Source: Meridianimarinicoccus sp. MJW13 (GTDB taxonomy: Bacteria; Pseudomonadota; Alphaproteobacteria; Rhodobacterales; Rhodobacteraceae). From it: a stretch of 64,000 bases of DNA. The first letter of the stretch is position 1; each line of letters begins with the position of its first letter. Under the pieces are notes generated by a model. It saw only the letters and a list, made by a program, of their open reading frames with translations. It did no database searches and had not been told where the DNA came from. Where the stretch lies: positions 542,232-606,231 of the forward strand of contig NZ_JACNMU010000001.1 in NCBI RefSeq assembly GCF_014901205.1. The letters are read 5' to 3'. The position numbers and the translations under genes are program-made. Shown piece by piece: positions 48,506 to 58,124 of the stretch.

Positions 48506-49606
48506 CTAGCGCACCACGAATTCCGCATGCAGCGCCCCGGCCGCCTTGATGCTTTTCAGGATGTCGATCATGTCGCGCGGCGAGACCCCCAGCGCGTTCA
48601 GACCGGCGATGACCTCGGACAGGGTGGTCCCGTCCGGCACTTCGGCCAGCCCGGTGCCGGGCTCTTCCTCGATCGCGACATCGGTGCGTGGCACGACGAT
48701 GGTTTCGCCGTCGGAAAACGGGTTGGGCTGCGACACCAGCGGGGTTTCCTGCACTTTCAGCGTCAGGTTGCCCTGCGATACGGCCACGCGGCTGATGCGC
48801 ACTTCATCGCCCATGACGATCGTGCCCGACCGCTGGTCAACGACCACGCGGGCGCGGCGCTGGGGCACGACCCGCAGGTTTTCGATCTGCGCCATGGCCC
48901 GCGCCGGGGATCCGGCCCGCGTGGCATCGAGGTTCAGCCTTACGGTGCCTGCGTCCATCGCCTCGGCCACGCCCCGGTCGAAGCGGCGGTTGATGACCTG
49001 CTCGATCAGCAGCGCGGTGGTGAAATCTGGTGTGCGCAGGGCCAGCCGCAGCGACGACAGGGTCGAGAAATCGAACTCCACCTCCCGTTCCACCCGCGCG
49101 CCTGACGGGATCACGCCCGAGGTCGGCACGCCCTGGATCACCGTCGCGGCCTCGCCCTCGACCGAGGCGCCCCCGGCGATCACCGTGCCCTGCGCCACCG
49201 CGTAGATCTGGCCATCCGCCGCGTTCAGGGGCGTCATCACCAGCGTCCCGCCCAGCAGGCTTTTCGCATCGCCAATGGCCGAGACGGTGATGTCGATCTG
49301 CGAACCGACCCGCGAGAACGGCGGCAAGGTGGCGGTCACGAAGACCGAGGCCACGTTCTTGGGCCGAAACTGCTCTCCGGCCACGTTGACGCCCAGCCGT
49401 TCCAGGATGTTGGCCATGATCTCTTCGGTGAAGGGCGAGTTGCGCAAGCCGTCGCCGGTGCCGTTCAGCCCGACCACCAGGCCATAGCCCACCAGGTCGT
49501 TGCCGCGCACCCCGTCGAATTCCACCAGATCCTTCAGCCGGATTTCGCCCGCCTGAAGGGCTCCGGCCAGCAGGATCCAGATCAGGATCAGACCCGCCCG
49601 GATCAT
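48506..49606 (-). CDS. flgI: FlgI, flagellar P-ring protein
   Basis: A 366-residue exported protein that assembles the periplasmic P-ring around the flagellar rod. Residues 1-19 are a signal peptide. EIRLKDLVEFDGVRGNDLVG with YGLVVGLNGTGDGLRNSPFT is the family N-terminus of the mature protein, and the C-terminus has VPDGTTLSEVIAGLNALGVS plus RDMIDILKSIKAAGALHAEF. It is the last gene of the flgE-flgK-flgL-flgI unit, overlapping flgL by four bases. Length is normal. Confidence 0.95.
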   Translation of the reverse strand: MIRAGLILIWILLAGALQAGEIRLKDLVEFDGVRGNDLVGYGLVVGLNGTGDGLRNSPFTEEIMANILERLGVNVAGEQFRPKNVASVFVTATLPPFSRVGSQIDITVSAIGDAKSLLGGTLVMTPLNAADGQIYAVAQGTVIAGGASVEGEAATVIQGVPTSGVIPSGARVEREVEFDFSTLSSLRLALRTPDFTTALLIEQVINRRFDRGVAEAMDAGTVRLNLDATRAGSPARAMAQIENLRVVPQRRARVVVDQRSGTIVMGDEVRISRVAVSQGNLTLKVQETPLVSQPNPFSDGETIVVPRTDVAIEEEPGTGLAEVPDGTTLSEVIAGLNALGVSPRDMIDILKSIKAAGALHAEFVVR

Positions 49607-50613
49607 CGCAACACCGACACGAGCGACAGCCCGGACAGGCGCGCGGTGACCGTATAGATCGTCTCCAGCTGGGCCTCGACCTCGCTGAGCCGCAGCGCCG
49701 TCTCGAAGGGATCGGCCTGGACCAGTGCGTTCTGCGCCATGCGCAGCGCCGCCGCCTGGCTGTCGGACCGGATCCGCGCGGTATCAATCCGTTCCTCGTC
49801 ATAGCCGATGCCGGCCTTCAACGCGGTGACCTCATCGGCGCTGTTCATTAGCCCGGCCCCGGCGTCGGCCAGCAGGCGCTTCTGTTCGGCCACATTCCCC
49901 GCCAGAAGCCCCTGCCCCATCAGCGCCGTCACCGCCACCTGCTTGAGCACCTCGCGCAGGGGTTGGGCATCGGCGCGGGTGGTCAGCGCCACCTGCGCGT
50001 TTTCGCCGATGTCGAAGGGGGCAAGATCGGTGGTGGCACCCTGGTAAACGGTGGTTTCAAAGCCGCCGCCGGGGGTGTCGAACCACGCGTCCGCCGCGGT
50101 TTGCACCCCCGCGGCGGTGGTCTGCCCGCTCAGCGCGGTAGACAGGCCCGCCAGAAGGGTCGCGGCATCTGCCACCGCGGGCGCATCGGTGGCCACACCG
50201 GCAAACAGGCTGCGGTCGCCATAGCTGGTGTTCAGCCGCGCCAGAAGCTGGTCAAGCTGGTCCGCGGCCTGAGCGTAGATTGTGTTGCGCTGCGTCGCCT
50301 CTCCGGTGGAGGCCACGTTCAGATAGTCGGCACCGGCGCGCGTGACAGTGTCCAGAACCCCGGTCAGCGCCAGTTGCTGGGCCGCCGCGAATTGCCCGGC
50401 ATCGCGGTTGCTGGCGGCATAGCCCGTGTTCAGTTGCAGCCCGTGTTCGATCCCCGCCAAAGCGCCGAAATTGCCGTCCAGACGGGTTTGCAGATCGGAC
50501 AGCCGGCCCGAGCCAAGCTCTGCCGAAAGCTGGTTCAGATCCGCCTTCACCGTGGTGGTCTGGCGCCGCAGCAGGAAGGCGCGGGAAAGGTCGCCAAGGT
50601 TGGTTGTCATCAT
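49603..50613 (-). CDS. flgL: FlgL, hook-filament junction protein
   Basis: A 336-residue flagellin-like protein that joins the hook-filament junction after FlgK. The N-terminal helix DLSRAFLLRRQTTTVKADLN and the C-terminal RMAQNALVQADPFETALRLS with EVEAQLETIYTVTARLSGLS form the terminal coiled coil shared with flagellin. Direct position after flgK and the absence of a flagellin-type long variable core argue for FlgL rather than filament protein. It overlaps flgI (ATGA) and starts three bases after the flgK stop. Confidence 0.9.
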   Translation of the reverse strand: MMTTNLGDLSRAFLLRRQTTTVKADLNQLSAELGSGRLSDLQTRLDGNFGALAGIEHGLQLNTGYAASNRDAGQFAAAQQLALTGVLDTVTRAGADYLNVASTGEATQRNTIYAQAADQLDQLLARLNTSYGDRSLFAGVATDAPAVADAATLLAGLSTALSGQTTAAGVQTAADAWFDTPGGGFETTVYQGATTDLAPFDIGENAQVALTTRADAQPLREVLKQVAVTALMGQGLLAGNVAEQKRLLADAGAGLMNSADEVTALKAGIGYDEERIDTARIRSDSQAAALRMAQNALVQADPFETALRLSEVEAQLETIYTVTARLSGLSLVSVLR

Positions 50614-50616
50614 CGC

Positions 50617-52068
50617 TCAGATCTCCAATAGGGTGTCGAGCATGCCCTGGGCGGCCGAAATCACCCGCGCATTGGCGGCATAGGCCTGTTCGATCAGCAG
50701 CAGCTTCTGCATCTCGCGATCGCTGTCGACGCCCTCGGCTTGCAGTGCCGCGCTCAGCCCGTTTTGGCGGGCGGTGGCATGGGCCAGGGCGGTATCCTGT
50801 GACAGCCGTGCCGTGCCCAGTGCCGTGTAAAGATCGGCGGCCTGACCAGCGGCGGTGCGGCTGGCCCCCGACAGCACCGGAGAGGCCGGGGATTGGGAGG
50901 CCGCCAGCGCATCGCGCAAGCGCGCCAAACCGGCCGCATCCCCGACTGCACCCGGCGCGGCGGCGCCCAACCCGTCGCGCAGGCGCCAGACCTGCCCGCC
51001 CTGCGCCGGGTCGACGGCGGCGTTCAGGGCCAGCCGCTGCGACAACCCGGTCTCATTGGTCGTCAGAAAGGACCCGCCTCCGTCGGTCAACAGCCCGGGC
51101 GCGCCCGCCGCAACCGAGGGATCCACCCCGCTGGCCGAAACCCGGTCCAGCAGATCGCGGGCAAACCCATCCAGTTGCGCCTGTGCAGTCACCGAAAGAT
51201 CGTCACGCACCGCCACCAGGGCCGCCAGCCGCCCGCCCGACAGCAGATGCTTGTCGCGGGTCAGGTCGACGGGCTGTCCGTTGACCTGGATGCCCGACAG
51301 CAGCCCGGCACCAGAAGCGTGATGCGGCGTGATCACCGGGGTCGCCTGGAAGTCGAAGGACGGCGCCGTGCCATCCAGCAATAGGCCGCCCTCGCTCATC
51401 AGCGCGATCATGCCGTGGCCGCGATCCACCTCGCGCACCGGGACCAGTTCCGAGACCCGGTCAACCAGTCGCTGCCGCGTGTCCTTCAGGGCGTTGGCCG
51501 CATCGCCACGCATGGTTGCCTTGCGGATGTCGGTGTTCAGTTGCGCGATCTGCGCCAGATCCGTTTCCAGTTGCGCCACCGCCTGTCCGATCCCGTCGTC
51601 AGCGCGGGCGCGCTCAGCCTGAATGCCGTCGGACACCTGGGCAATCCGGTCCACCAGCAGCGACAGCGCATCCACAACCTGGGTCTGCCGGGCCGATTGA
51701 TCAGGACGCGCCACCGCCGCCACCAGCGCGGTTTCGACGCCGCTGACCAGATCGGTCAGCGCGGTTCCCGATCCGGGTTCCCCCTGCAGATCCTGGACGC
51801 GAGCCAGAAAGGCGCTGCGGGTCTCGGCGCCGGCCTGATCGGCCGAGGCGGCGCGCTGGTCGGTCAGCAGGGTCAGGGTGCGCACCCGGTCGACCGACAC
51901 GATCTGCACGCCGCCGCCCGCGCCCGAGGCGCGCGCGCCCAGTTCGACCTCGCGGCGCCCGAAGCCTTCGGTCAGGGCGTTGGCGAGGTTGTCGGACACC
52001 ACGCTGGCCGATCGGCTGGCGGCGCTCAGCCCGGACAGGGCATTGGCCAGGGCACCGGAAATGCTCAT
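50617..52068 (-). CDS. flgK: FlgK, hook-associated protein 1
   Basis: A 483-residue hook-filament junction protein. ISGALANALSGLSAASRSAS and VVSDNLANALTEGFGRREVE form the rod/hook-type N-terminal helix and loop; the C-terminus LLIEQAYAANARVISAAQGM LDTLLEI is the matching helix. The central domain is moderately short compared with E. coli FlgK (547 residues). It is exported by the flagellar type III apparatus, so no signal peptide is expected. It lies 20 bases after flgE in the same operon. Confidence 0.93.
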   Translation of the reverse strand: MSISGALANALSGLSAASRSASVVSDNLANALTEGFGRREVELGARASGAGGGVQIVSVDRVRTLTLLTDQRAASADQAGAETRSAFLARVQDLQGEPGSGTALTDLVSGVETALVAAVARPDQSARQTQVVDALSLLVDRIAQVSDGIQAERARADDGIGQAVAQLETDLAQIAQLNTDIRKATMRGDAANALKDTRQRLVDRVSELVPVREVDRGHGMIALMSEGGLLLDGTAPSFDFQATPVITPHHASGAGLLSGIQVNGQPVDLTRDKHLLSGGRLAALVAVRDDLSVTAQAQLDGFARDLLDRVSASGVDPSVAAGAPGLLTDGGGSFLTTNETGLSQRLALNAAVDPAQGGQVWRLRDGLGAAAPGAVGDAAGLARLRDALAASQSPASPVLSGASRTAAGQAADLYTALGTARLSQDTALAHATARQNGLSAALQAEGVDSDREMQKLLLIEQAYAANARVISAAQGMLDTLLEI

Positions 52069-52088
52069 CGCTCAGTCCTTTCCGCGCC

Positions 52089-53399
52089 TCAGCGCTTGAT
52101 GTTGGTGGTTTCCTGCAGCATCTCGTCCACGGTCTGGATGACCTTGGCGTTCGAGGTATAGGCGCGCTGGGTCTGGATCAGCTCGGTCAGTTCCGAGGCC
52201 ACATCGGTGGTCGATTCCTCGCGGGCGTAGTTCACGATGTCCCCGGTCGGCCCGTCGCCCGCATCCCACAGGAAGTACGACCCGCTTTCGTTCGAAATGG
52301 CGTAGGACTGGTTGTCCAGCGCGATCAGCCCGTTGGGATTTGGCATGTCCACCAGCGGGATCTGATAGACGGTGCGCGAAATCCCGATGTCATACAGCGC
52401 GTTGACCATGCCGTTGGCGTCGATGTCGATCTCGATGATGTTGCCCACGGGCGAGCCATCCTTGGTGATCGCCACCGGTGCGAAACTGTCGGAAAGCTGG
52501 GTGATGCCGTCAGGGTTGTTCAGCTGGCCGATGTTGATGTCCAGCGGCCCGCTGGCCACATTCACCGAGACCTCGCCTGTGGCCGGGTTGTAGGCCCCGC
52601 CCGAGATCGCTGTGACCGAAGCCAGGGTGCCACCACCGGTCCGGGTGTCGTGGAAGGTCATCTGGTATTCGCCGATCACCGCCCCGTTCGACCCGGTGTC
52701 GCGCAATTCCAGCGTCCAGGTGTTGGTGGCCACGGTCGAGCCCGCCGCCGGCACCACCGGCGTGAAGGTCACGTTCAGGTTTTCCGAGGTGCCGAGGTTG
52801 TCGAAATACTCCACCGACAGGATCTCGGTATCGCCCGCCGCGCCGGGCTTGGTCGAGGTCGCGGGCAGGTTCACGCCCAGCGTCATCCGCGTTGTCGGCT
52901 CTCCGGCGAACTGGTTGATGTTGATCTGCACCGGCTCCAGCCCGTCGACGGTGTCGCGCGGATAGTTGGGGATGGTGCCATCGGCCAGCGCCGGCCAGCC
53001 CATCAGCACCTGCCCGGTCTGGCTTTTCAGATAGCCTTCCTCGTCGGTGCGGAAGGAGCCGGTGGTCTGCAGCATCATCGGCAGATCGCCGTTGGAGACA
53101 TTGACCGACGCCGCGTCGGTGACCGGGAAGAAGCCGCGCCCGCGCACCGCGATATCGGTGGAATTGCTGGTGCCGATCAGCGCCCCACGTTCGTCCACCA
53201 GCCGCTGATGCGTCATCCGCACCCCGCCCGCCGAATAGGCGTTGTCGGAACTGCCGATCACCATCGAATGGAAATCCGCCACCGACCGCTTGTAGCCATA
53301 GGTCCCGGCATTGGCGATATTGTCCGAGATCACGGCCAGCTTGCTGGCATTGGCCGACAGGCCCATGACCCCGGCATTCAAAGAAGAGGAAATCGTCAC
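52089..53399 (-). CDS. flgE: FlgE, flagellar hook protein
   Basis: A 436-residue hook subunit. SSSLNAGVMGLSANASKLAV and ISDNIANAGTYGYKRSVADF are the conserved N-terminal pieces (the family pattern is S-x-x-D-N-I-A-N-x-x-T-x-G-Y-K); GRGFFPV marks the start of the outer domain, and the C-terminus ELTELIQTQRAYTSNAKVIQ plus TVDEMLQETTNIKR completes the coiled-coil core. It is the first gene of the operon. About 140 bases separate it from the divergent pentapeptide-repeat gene; I could not pick out a sigma-28 or sigma-54 promoter there. Confidence 0.94.
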   Translation of the reverse strand: MTISSSLNAGVMGLSANASKLAVISDNIANAGTYGYKRSVADFHSMVIGSSDNAYSAGGVRMTHQRLVDERGALIGTSNSTDIAVRGRGFFPVTDAASVNVSNGDLPMMLQTTGSFRTDEEGYLKSQTGQVLMGWPALADGTIPNYPRDTVDGLEPVQININQFAGEPTTRMTLGVNLPATSTKPGAAGDTEILSVEYFDNLGTSENLNVTFTPVVPAAGSTVATNTWTLELRDTGSNGAVIGEYQMTFHDTRTGGGTLASVTAISGGAYNPATGEVSVNVASGPLDINIGQLNNPDGITQLSDSFAPVAITKDGSPVGNIIEIDIDANGMVNALYDIGISRTVYQIPLVDMPNPNGLIALDNQSYAISNESGSYFLWDAGDGPTGDIVNYAREESTTDVASELTELIQTQRAYTSNAKVIQTVDEMLQETTNIKR

Positions 53400-53539
53400 G
53401 CCTGTGCCTTTCTGCGTCAGAAACTGGTCTTCGGCACCAGCCTTAGGGCCGCAGGGCTAATTCAGGCTTAACAGATCAAGTTTGAGTCATTTACCATGGG
53501 AGCAATTGATTTTCACCCGGACCACGTCAGGGGACTGCA

Positions 53540-55390
53540 TTGCACCGAAAGAAATTTGACCTGCTGGTCGCCATGGGCTGGAAACGCCCGCTGGAATTTG
53601 CCGCGTCGCGACGGTTCGTCGGCCTTGCCGGAAATATCGCAGTCGTGATCGTCGCGCTGATCCTGCTGCTGCTCTTGGCGCACTTCGTGTTCCTGCTTAC
53701 GGACTTCAGTCGCGATGAGAATATCCGCGATGTCGGCCTGGCATTGGCGGCGGTGATCGGTTTTCCGGTCATCGTCTGGCGGGCGGTGGTTCACCAGCGG
53801 CAGGCCGATATCGCGCAGGAGAACCTGACTACTGACCTGATCAACAAGGCGGTGGAGGGGCTGGGGGCTGAAAAGACCGTCAAGCGGGGCGGGGATGAGG
53901 TGACAGAACCCAACCTCGAAGTCCGCATCGGCGCGATCTACCAGTTAGAGCGCATCGCCCGCATCCAAGCACATCTGGGCACCGAACAGGGCGCGGCCGA
54001 CCATATCCGCATCATGAAGATCCTCTGCGCCTATGTGCGCGAAAATTCAAACGCGCAACCACCGTCGGAGTCGGAGCTGGGACCGTGGCCAGAGTTTCCG
54101 TCGGCACCGAAACAATCCGATCTACGTGAACGTGTAAAATGGCGTTCAGAACGCGCAGAAGCACTGAAGAACTGGATTTCAACTCTGCCAAAACCTCGCA
54201 CGGATATTCAGACAGCGCTGGAAGTGCTTGGCTCCCGCGACGAGGTGCAGTTTCAGGTGGAACGGGCCGATGTGCGTCCGGGCCAAGAGGACGGCTATCG
54301 CCTCGACCTGCGCGGGGCCAACCTTCAGGCGGCACAACTGGCGCATCAGGACTTTCGCATGGCGGATTTCACTAGCGCCCGGATGGAAGGGGCGATCCTC
54401 ATCGAGGCGCGGCTGGAGGGGGTAGTCCTCCGAGAAACTAAATTGCAAGGAGCCGTCCTTAGCGCCGCGTACCTAAATGGGCTTGATTTTGACACTGTTC
54501 ATTTGGAAGGAGCGGACCTCCGCAAGGCTCGAATGAAACGAGCGGTCCTCCGAGGAATTCGGATGCAGAGTGCATTACTTAATGAGGCACGATTACAGGA
54601 AACAGACTTCGATTCTGCAAATTTGGAGGGGACGGTCTTCAGCAATGCCAAAATGCAAGGCGCAATGTTCAGTAGTTCGCGGATGGAGGCAACGGCCCTC
54701 ATAGACGCGAAAGCGCAGGGAGCGGAATTCCAGTCCACGCGACTGCAAGGAGCCAACCTCAGTGGGGCGCAGTTTAAGGGGGCTGACCTTAGTGGTGCAG
54801 GATTAGACGGAGCGGACCTTAGCGCAACACAAATGCAGGGCACCGATCTCCGTTGGACACAGTTAACAGGGGCCAAACTTTGTAAGGTACAGATGGAGGG
54901 CGCAGACTTCTGCGGGGCACGTTTAGAACGGGTAGACCTTCGCTGGGCAGATCTCAGATCGGTAAACTGGACTGATTCAGTGATTATTGGAATCGCGGCT
55001 CATTCTACAGATTTTCGTGGGGGTCTTGGCCTTGATCAATCCCGCTTGATGTCGCTGATCGGCAATGCCGCCACCTTGCTGCCGGAAATGCCGGACGGGC
55101 GAGCAAAGCTGTTCGTGCCGTCCTGTTGGACCACTGATCCGCCGGGATCCGAGTCCCGAGCCGCAATCTACGCCAATCGAGGCCTTTCGAAGAAACGCAT
55201 CCGCGACCCGGCCAATGGCTTTTTCTGCGCCCCCGGCACCGTGCCGATGAAAACCGGCACGCCGTGGCCCGTGGACCGCCCGCCGCCGTGGCAGCAGGCA
55301 GGGATGCCCGTCGAAGATTGGCTCGCCCTCCCCGAAAATCAACCGGTCGAACCGGTGGACCCGGACGCCGTCCCTGCCGCGTCCGAGTAG
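53540..55390 (+). CDS. Membrane-anchored pentapeptide-repeat protein
   Basis: A 616-residue protein of unknown role. Two membrane helices (about 27-53 and 64-84) are followed by a soluble linker with LINKAVEGLGAEKTVKRGGD, typical of large pentapeptide-repeat proteins of alphaproteobacteria. Residues 254-477 are an almost unbroken pentapeptide-repeat block with a strict ten-residue register (for example ANLSGAQFKGADLSGAGLDG), which should fold into a square beta-helix. A Pro-rich C-terminal region of 140 residues follows. The start is TTG at 53540, preceded by CAGGGGACTGCA. The repeat block (54420-54970) is visibly richer in A and T than the rest of the gene and neighbours. Confidence 0.85.
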   Translation: MHRKKFDLLVAMGWKRPLEFAASRRFVGLAGNIAVVIVALILLLLLAHFVFLLTDFSRDENIRDVGLALAAVIGFPVIVWRAVVHQRQADIAQENLTTDLINKAVEGLGAEKTVKRGGDEVTEPNLEVRIGAIYQLERIARIQAHLGTEQGAADHIRIMKILCAYVRENSNAQPPSESELGPWPEFPSAPKQSDLRERVKWRSERAEALKNWISTLPKPRTDIQTALEVLGSRDEVQFQVERADVRPGQEDGYRLDLRGANLQAAQLAHQDFRMADFTSARMEGAILIEARLEGVVLRETKLQGAVLSAAYLNGLDFDTVHLEGADLRKARMKRAVLRGIRMQSALLNEARLQETDFDSANLEGTVFSNAKMQGAMFSSSRMEATALIDAKAQGAEFQSTRLQGANLSGAQFKGADLSGAGLDGADLSATQMQGTDLRWTQLTGAKLCKVQMEGADFCGARLERVDLRWADLRSVNWTDSVIIGIAAHSTDFRGGLGLDQSRLMSLIGNAATLLPEMPDGRAKLFVPSCWTTDPPGSESRAAIYANRGLSKKRIRDPANGFFCAPGTVPMKTGTPWPVDRPPPWQQAGMPVEDWLALPENQPVEPVDPDAVPAASE

Positions 55391-55393
55391 GCG

Positions 55394-57388
55394 TCAGTCT
55401 TCCTCGATCACCCGCAGGTGCAGGTCGCGCAGCTGCTCGTTCGTGGGCAGGCTGGGGGCGTCCATCATCAGGTCTTCGGCGCGCTGGTTCATCGGGAACA
55501 TGATGACCTCGCGGATGTTCTGCTGGTCGGCCAGCAGCATCACGATGCGGTCGATGCCCGCCGCGCAGCCGCCGTGGGGGGGCGCGCCGTATTTGAACGC
55601 GGTGGCCAGACCGCCGAAGCGTTTCTCGACCTCGTCCTTGCCATAGCCGGCAATCTCGAAGGCGCGGAACATGATCTCGGGCTTGTGGTTCCGGATCGCG
55701 CCGGACACCAGCTCATAGCCGTTGCAGGCCAGATCGTACTGATAGCCCAGCACCTTGAGCGGATCGCCCTTCAGCGCCTCCATCCCGCCCTGCGGCATGG
55801 AAAAGGGGTTGTGTTCGAAATCGATCTCGCCGGTTTCCTCGTCCTTCTCGTAGATCGGGAAATCGACAATCCAGGCAAAGGCGAAGCGGCCCGTGTCGGT
55901 CAGGCCCAATTCGTCGCCGATGACGGTACGGGCGCGGCCGGCAACAGCCTCGAACGCCTTGGGCTTGCCACCTAGGAAGAAGGCCGCATCGCCGACCCCA
56001 AGCCCCAGTTGCTGGCGGATCGCCTCGGTGCGCTCGGGGCCGATGTTCTTGGCCAGCGGACCGGCAGCTTCAGGGTCGCCAATATCCGGAAAGAAAACAC
56101 GCTGCATGCGTCCGGCTTCCAAACGATCCAACGCGTCACCGCTTTCGATCAAAGATCTAATTTTCTCAATTTTTTCAAGCTCGTCATCAGCGTTTAGCTG
56201 TTTCATTACACGGGCATGGGCCTCGAATTCCGCCGCATTAACGGATGCACTAGAAATCCACTTCTTTATCTCTTCACCGATTACATCTGCCCCGGTTCTT
56301 TGTCGCCAGAAGATATAGCCCATGCCGGGCAGCCCTTGTTCCTGCGCGAATTTGTTCATCCGGTCGCAGAACTTGCGGCTGCCGCCCTTGGGGGCCGGGA
56401 TGGCGCGGATCTCGGTGCCGTCCTGCTCCAGCAGCTTGGCGAAGATGGCAAAGCCCGAGCCGGCGAAATGCTCGGACACGACCTGCATCTTGATCGGGTT
56501 GCGCAGATCGGGCTTGTCGGTGCCGTACCACAGCGCCGCATCGCGATAGCTGATCTGCGGCCAGTCCGCCGCCGCATCGACCTTGCGGCCGCCGCCGAAT
56601 TCCTCGAACACCCCCGCGATCACCGGCGAGATGGTGTCGAACACATCCTGCTGGGTGACAAAGGACATCTCCATGTCTAGCTGGTAGAAATCGGTGGGCG
56701 AGCGGTCGGCGCGCGGGTCTTCATCGCGGAAACACGGCGCGATCTGGAAATACTTGTCGAAGCCCGACACCATGATCAGCTGCTTGAACAGCTGCGGCGC
56801 CTGCGGCAATGCATAGAAGCGGCCCGGATGAAGGCGGCTGGGCACCAGGAAATCGCGCGCGCCCTCGGGGCTGGATGCCGTGATGATCGGGGTCTGGAAT
56901 TCGTTGAAGCCCTTGTCCCACATCCGCTTGCGCATCGAGGCGACCACGTTGGAGCGCAGCAGCATGTTGTCCTGCAGCTTCTCGCGGCGCAGGTCGAGGT
57001 AGCGGTACTTCAGCCGGGTTTCCTCGGGATACTCCTGGTCGCCAAAGACCATCAGCGGCAGCTCGTCGGCGGCACCCAGCACTTCCAGTTCGCGGACATA
57101 GACCTCGATCTCGCCGGTGGGCAGCTTGGGGTTGATCAGGCTCTCGTCGCGGGCCTTCACGGTGCCGTCGATGCGGATGCACCATTCGCTGCGGACCTTT
57201 TCAAGCTCGGCAAAGGCCGGACTGTCGCCGTCGCACAGGATCTGGGTCACGCCGTAATGGTCGCGCAGGTCGATGAACAGCACGCCGCCGTGGTCACGCA
57301 CGCGGTGAACCCAGCCCGACAGGCGGACGGTCTGGCCCACGTGGCTCTTGTTCAGGTCGGCGCAGGTCTGGCTGCGATAGGCGTGCAT
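55394..57388 (-). CDS. aspS: Aspartyl-tRNA synthetase with an unusual internal insertion
   Basis: A 664-residue class II synthetase that charges tRNA(Asp), possibly also tRNA(Asn). Class II motifs are present: YLDLRRE with [19 protein letters not shown], the motif 2 region [20 protein letters not shown] (about 215-234), and motif 3 [20 protein letters not shown] (606-625). Typical alphaproteobacterial enzymes have about 590 residues. Residues about 363-440, between [11 protein letters not shown] and [18 protein letters not shown], look inserted: in homologues I recall, these two strings are nearly adjacent. The insert is helix-rich and its DNA (56069-56302) is AT-richer than the rest. The catalytic core is intact, so the enzyme should work. 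Confidence 0.95.
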   Translation of the reverse strand: MHAYRSQTCADLNKSHVGQTVRLSGWVHRVRDHGGVLFIDLRDHYGVTQILCDGDSPAFAELEKVRSEWCIRIDGTVKARDESLINPKLPTGEIEVYVRELEVLGAADELPLMVFGDQEYPEETRLKYRYLDLRREKLQDNMLLRSNVVASMRKRMWDKGFNEFQTPIITASSPEGARDFLVPSRLHPGRFYALPQAPQLFKQLIMVSGFDKYFQIAPCFRDEDPRADRSPTDFYQLDMEMSFVTQQDVFDTISPVIAGVFEEFGGGRKVDAAADWPQISYRDAALWYGTDKPDLRNPIKMQVVSEHFAGSGFAIFAKLLEQDGTEIRAIPAPKGGSRKFCDRMNKFAQEQGLPGMGYIFWRQRTGADVIGEEIKKWISSASVNAAEFEAHARVMKQLNADDELEKIEKIRSLIESGDALDRLEAGRMQRVFFPDIGDPEAAGPLAKNIGPERTEAIRQQLGLGVGDAAFFLGGKPKAFEAVAGRARTVIGDELGLTDTGRFAFAWIVDFPIYEKDEETGEIDFEHNPFSMPQGGMEALKGDPLKVLGYQYDLACNGYELVSGAIRNHKPEIMFRAFEIAGYGKDEVEKRFGGLATAFKYGAPPHGGCAAGIDRIVMLLADQQNIREVIMFPMNQRAEDLMMDAPSLPTNEQLRDLHLRVIEED

Positions 57389-57512
57389 GGCGGTTCCTCG
57401 GGCTGAATGGTCCGCGCCGATACACCGCGCGCAGGGCGCGAAGTCAAGGGCAGGCGGGCGGGTTCGGCCTGTCGCAGGGGCAAACGGGGCGGAAAACCGA
57501 AGGTCGGCGGGT

Positions 57513-58124
57513 CTATCCGGGGCGCAGCAGCCGCGCCGGGATCAATCCGCGCAGGGAATTGCCCATCTCGATCCGGGTGGCGCGCGCCAAATCCTTTGGC
57601 GTCAGCACCGCCTCGCGCGCCGTCCCCTGCGCCAGCATTTCGGCGCGCAACACCCCTGGAAGCAGCCCGCAGGCCAGCGGCGGGGTCAGGCGCACGCCGT
57701 CCAGCGTCACGAACAGGTTGGTGATGGCGCCTTCGCACATCTCGCCCCGCTCGTTGCACAGGATCACCTCATCCACACCTGCCGGCATCGCCGCGCGCGC
57801 TGCATCGTACAGATCGCGGCGGGTGGTCTTGTGGCGCAGCAGCGGATCGCCCGAGGGCAGGCGCACGTCCGACAGCGCCACCCGCCATTCCGGCGGGGTT
57901 GGCGGCAGCGGCACCGTGGTCAGGTCCAATGCCCCGTCCTGCGCCAAAGACAGGCGACAGCGCAGCGGCCCGTCCCCGGCGATCCCGGCCAGCCGCGCAC
58001 TTGCGGCGGCGCGATCAAAGGCAAACCCCAGCACCGCGGCCGACCCCGCCAGACGGTCCAGATGCGCCGCCTGCCGCCGCACATCTTCGCCGGGCTCCCA
58101 GCGGAAGGTTTCGATCAGGTTCAC
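57513..58124 (-). CDS. pabC: Aminodeoxychorismate lyase (class IV aminotransferase)
   Basis: A 203-residue PLP enzyme that releases pyruvate from 4-amino-4-deoxychorismate to give p-aminobenzoate for folate synthesis. The PLP Lys is in [16 protein letters not shown], followed by [20 protein letters not shown] and [11 protein letters not shown], the usual class IV motifs. It starts with GTG inside the stop of pabB (GTGA), so the pair is co-translated and acts in sequence. It is shorter than E. coli PabC (269 residues), mainly at the N-terminus. A branched-chain or D-amino-acid aminotransferase is less likely given the context. Confidence 0.87.
   Translation of the reverse strand: MNLIETFRWEPGEDVRRQAAHLDRLAGSAAVLGFAFDRAAASARLAGIAGDGPLRCRLSLAQDGALDLTTVPLPPTPPEWRVALSDVRLPSGDPLLRHKTTRRDLYDAARAAMPAGVDEVILCNERGEMCEGAITNLFVTLDGVRLTPPLACGLLPGVLRAEMLAQGTAREAVLTPKDLARATRIEMGNSLRGLIPARLLRPG

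Noticed and set aside
53400..53539. Search for a sigma-28 or sigma-54 promoter ahead of flgE
   Set aside because: No sequence close to either consensus could be found by eye on the minus strand.
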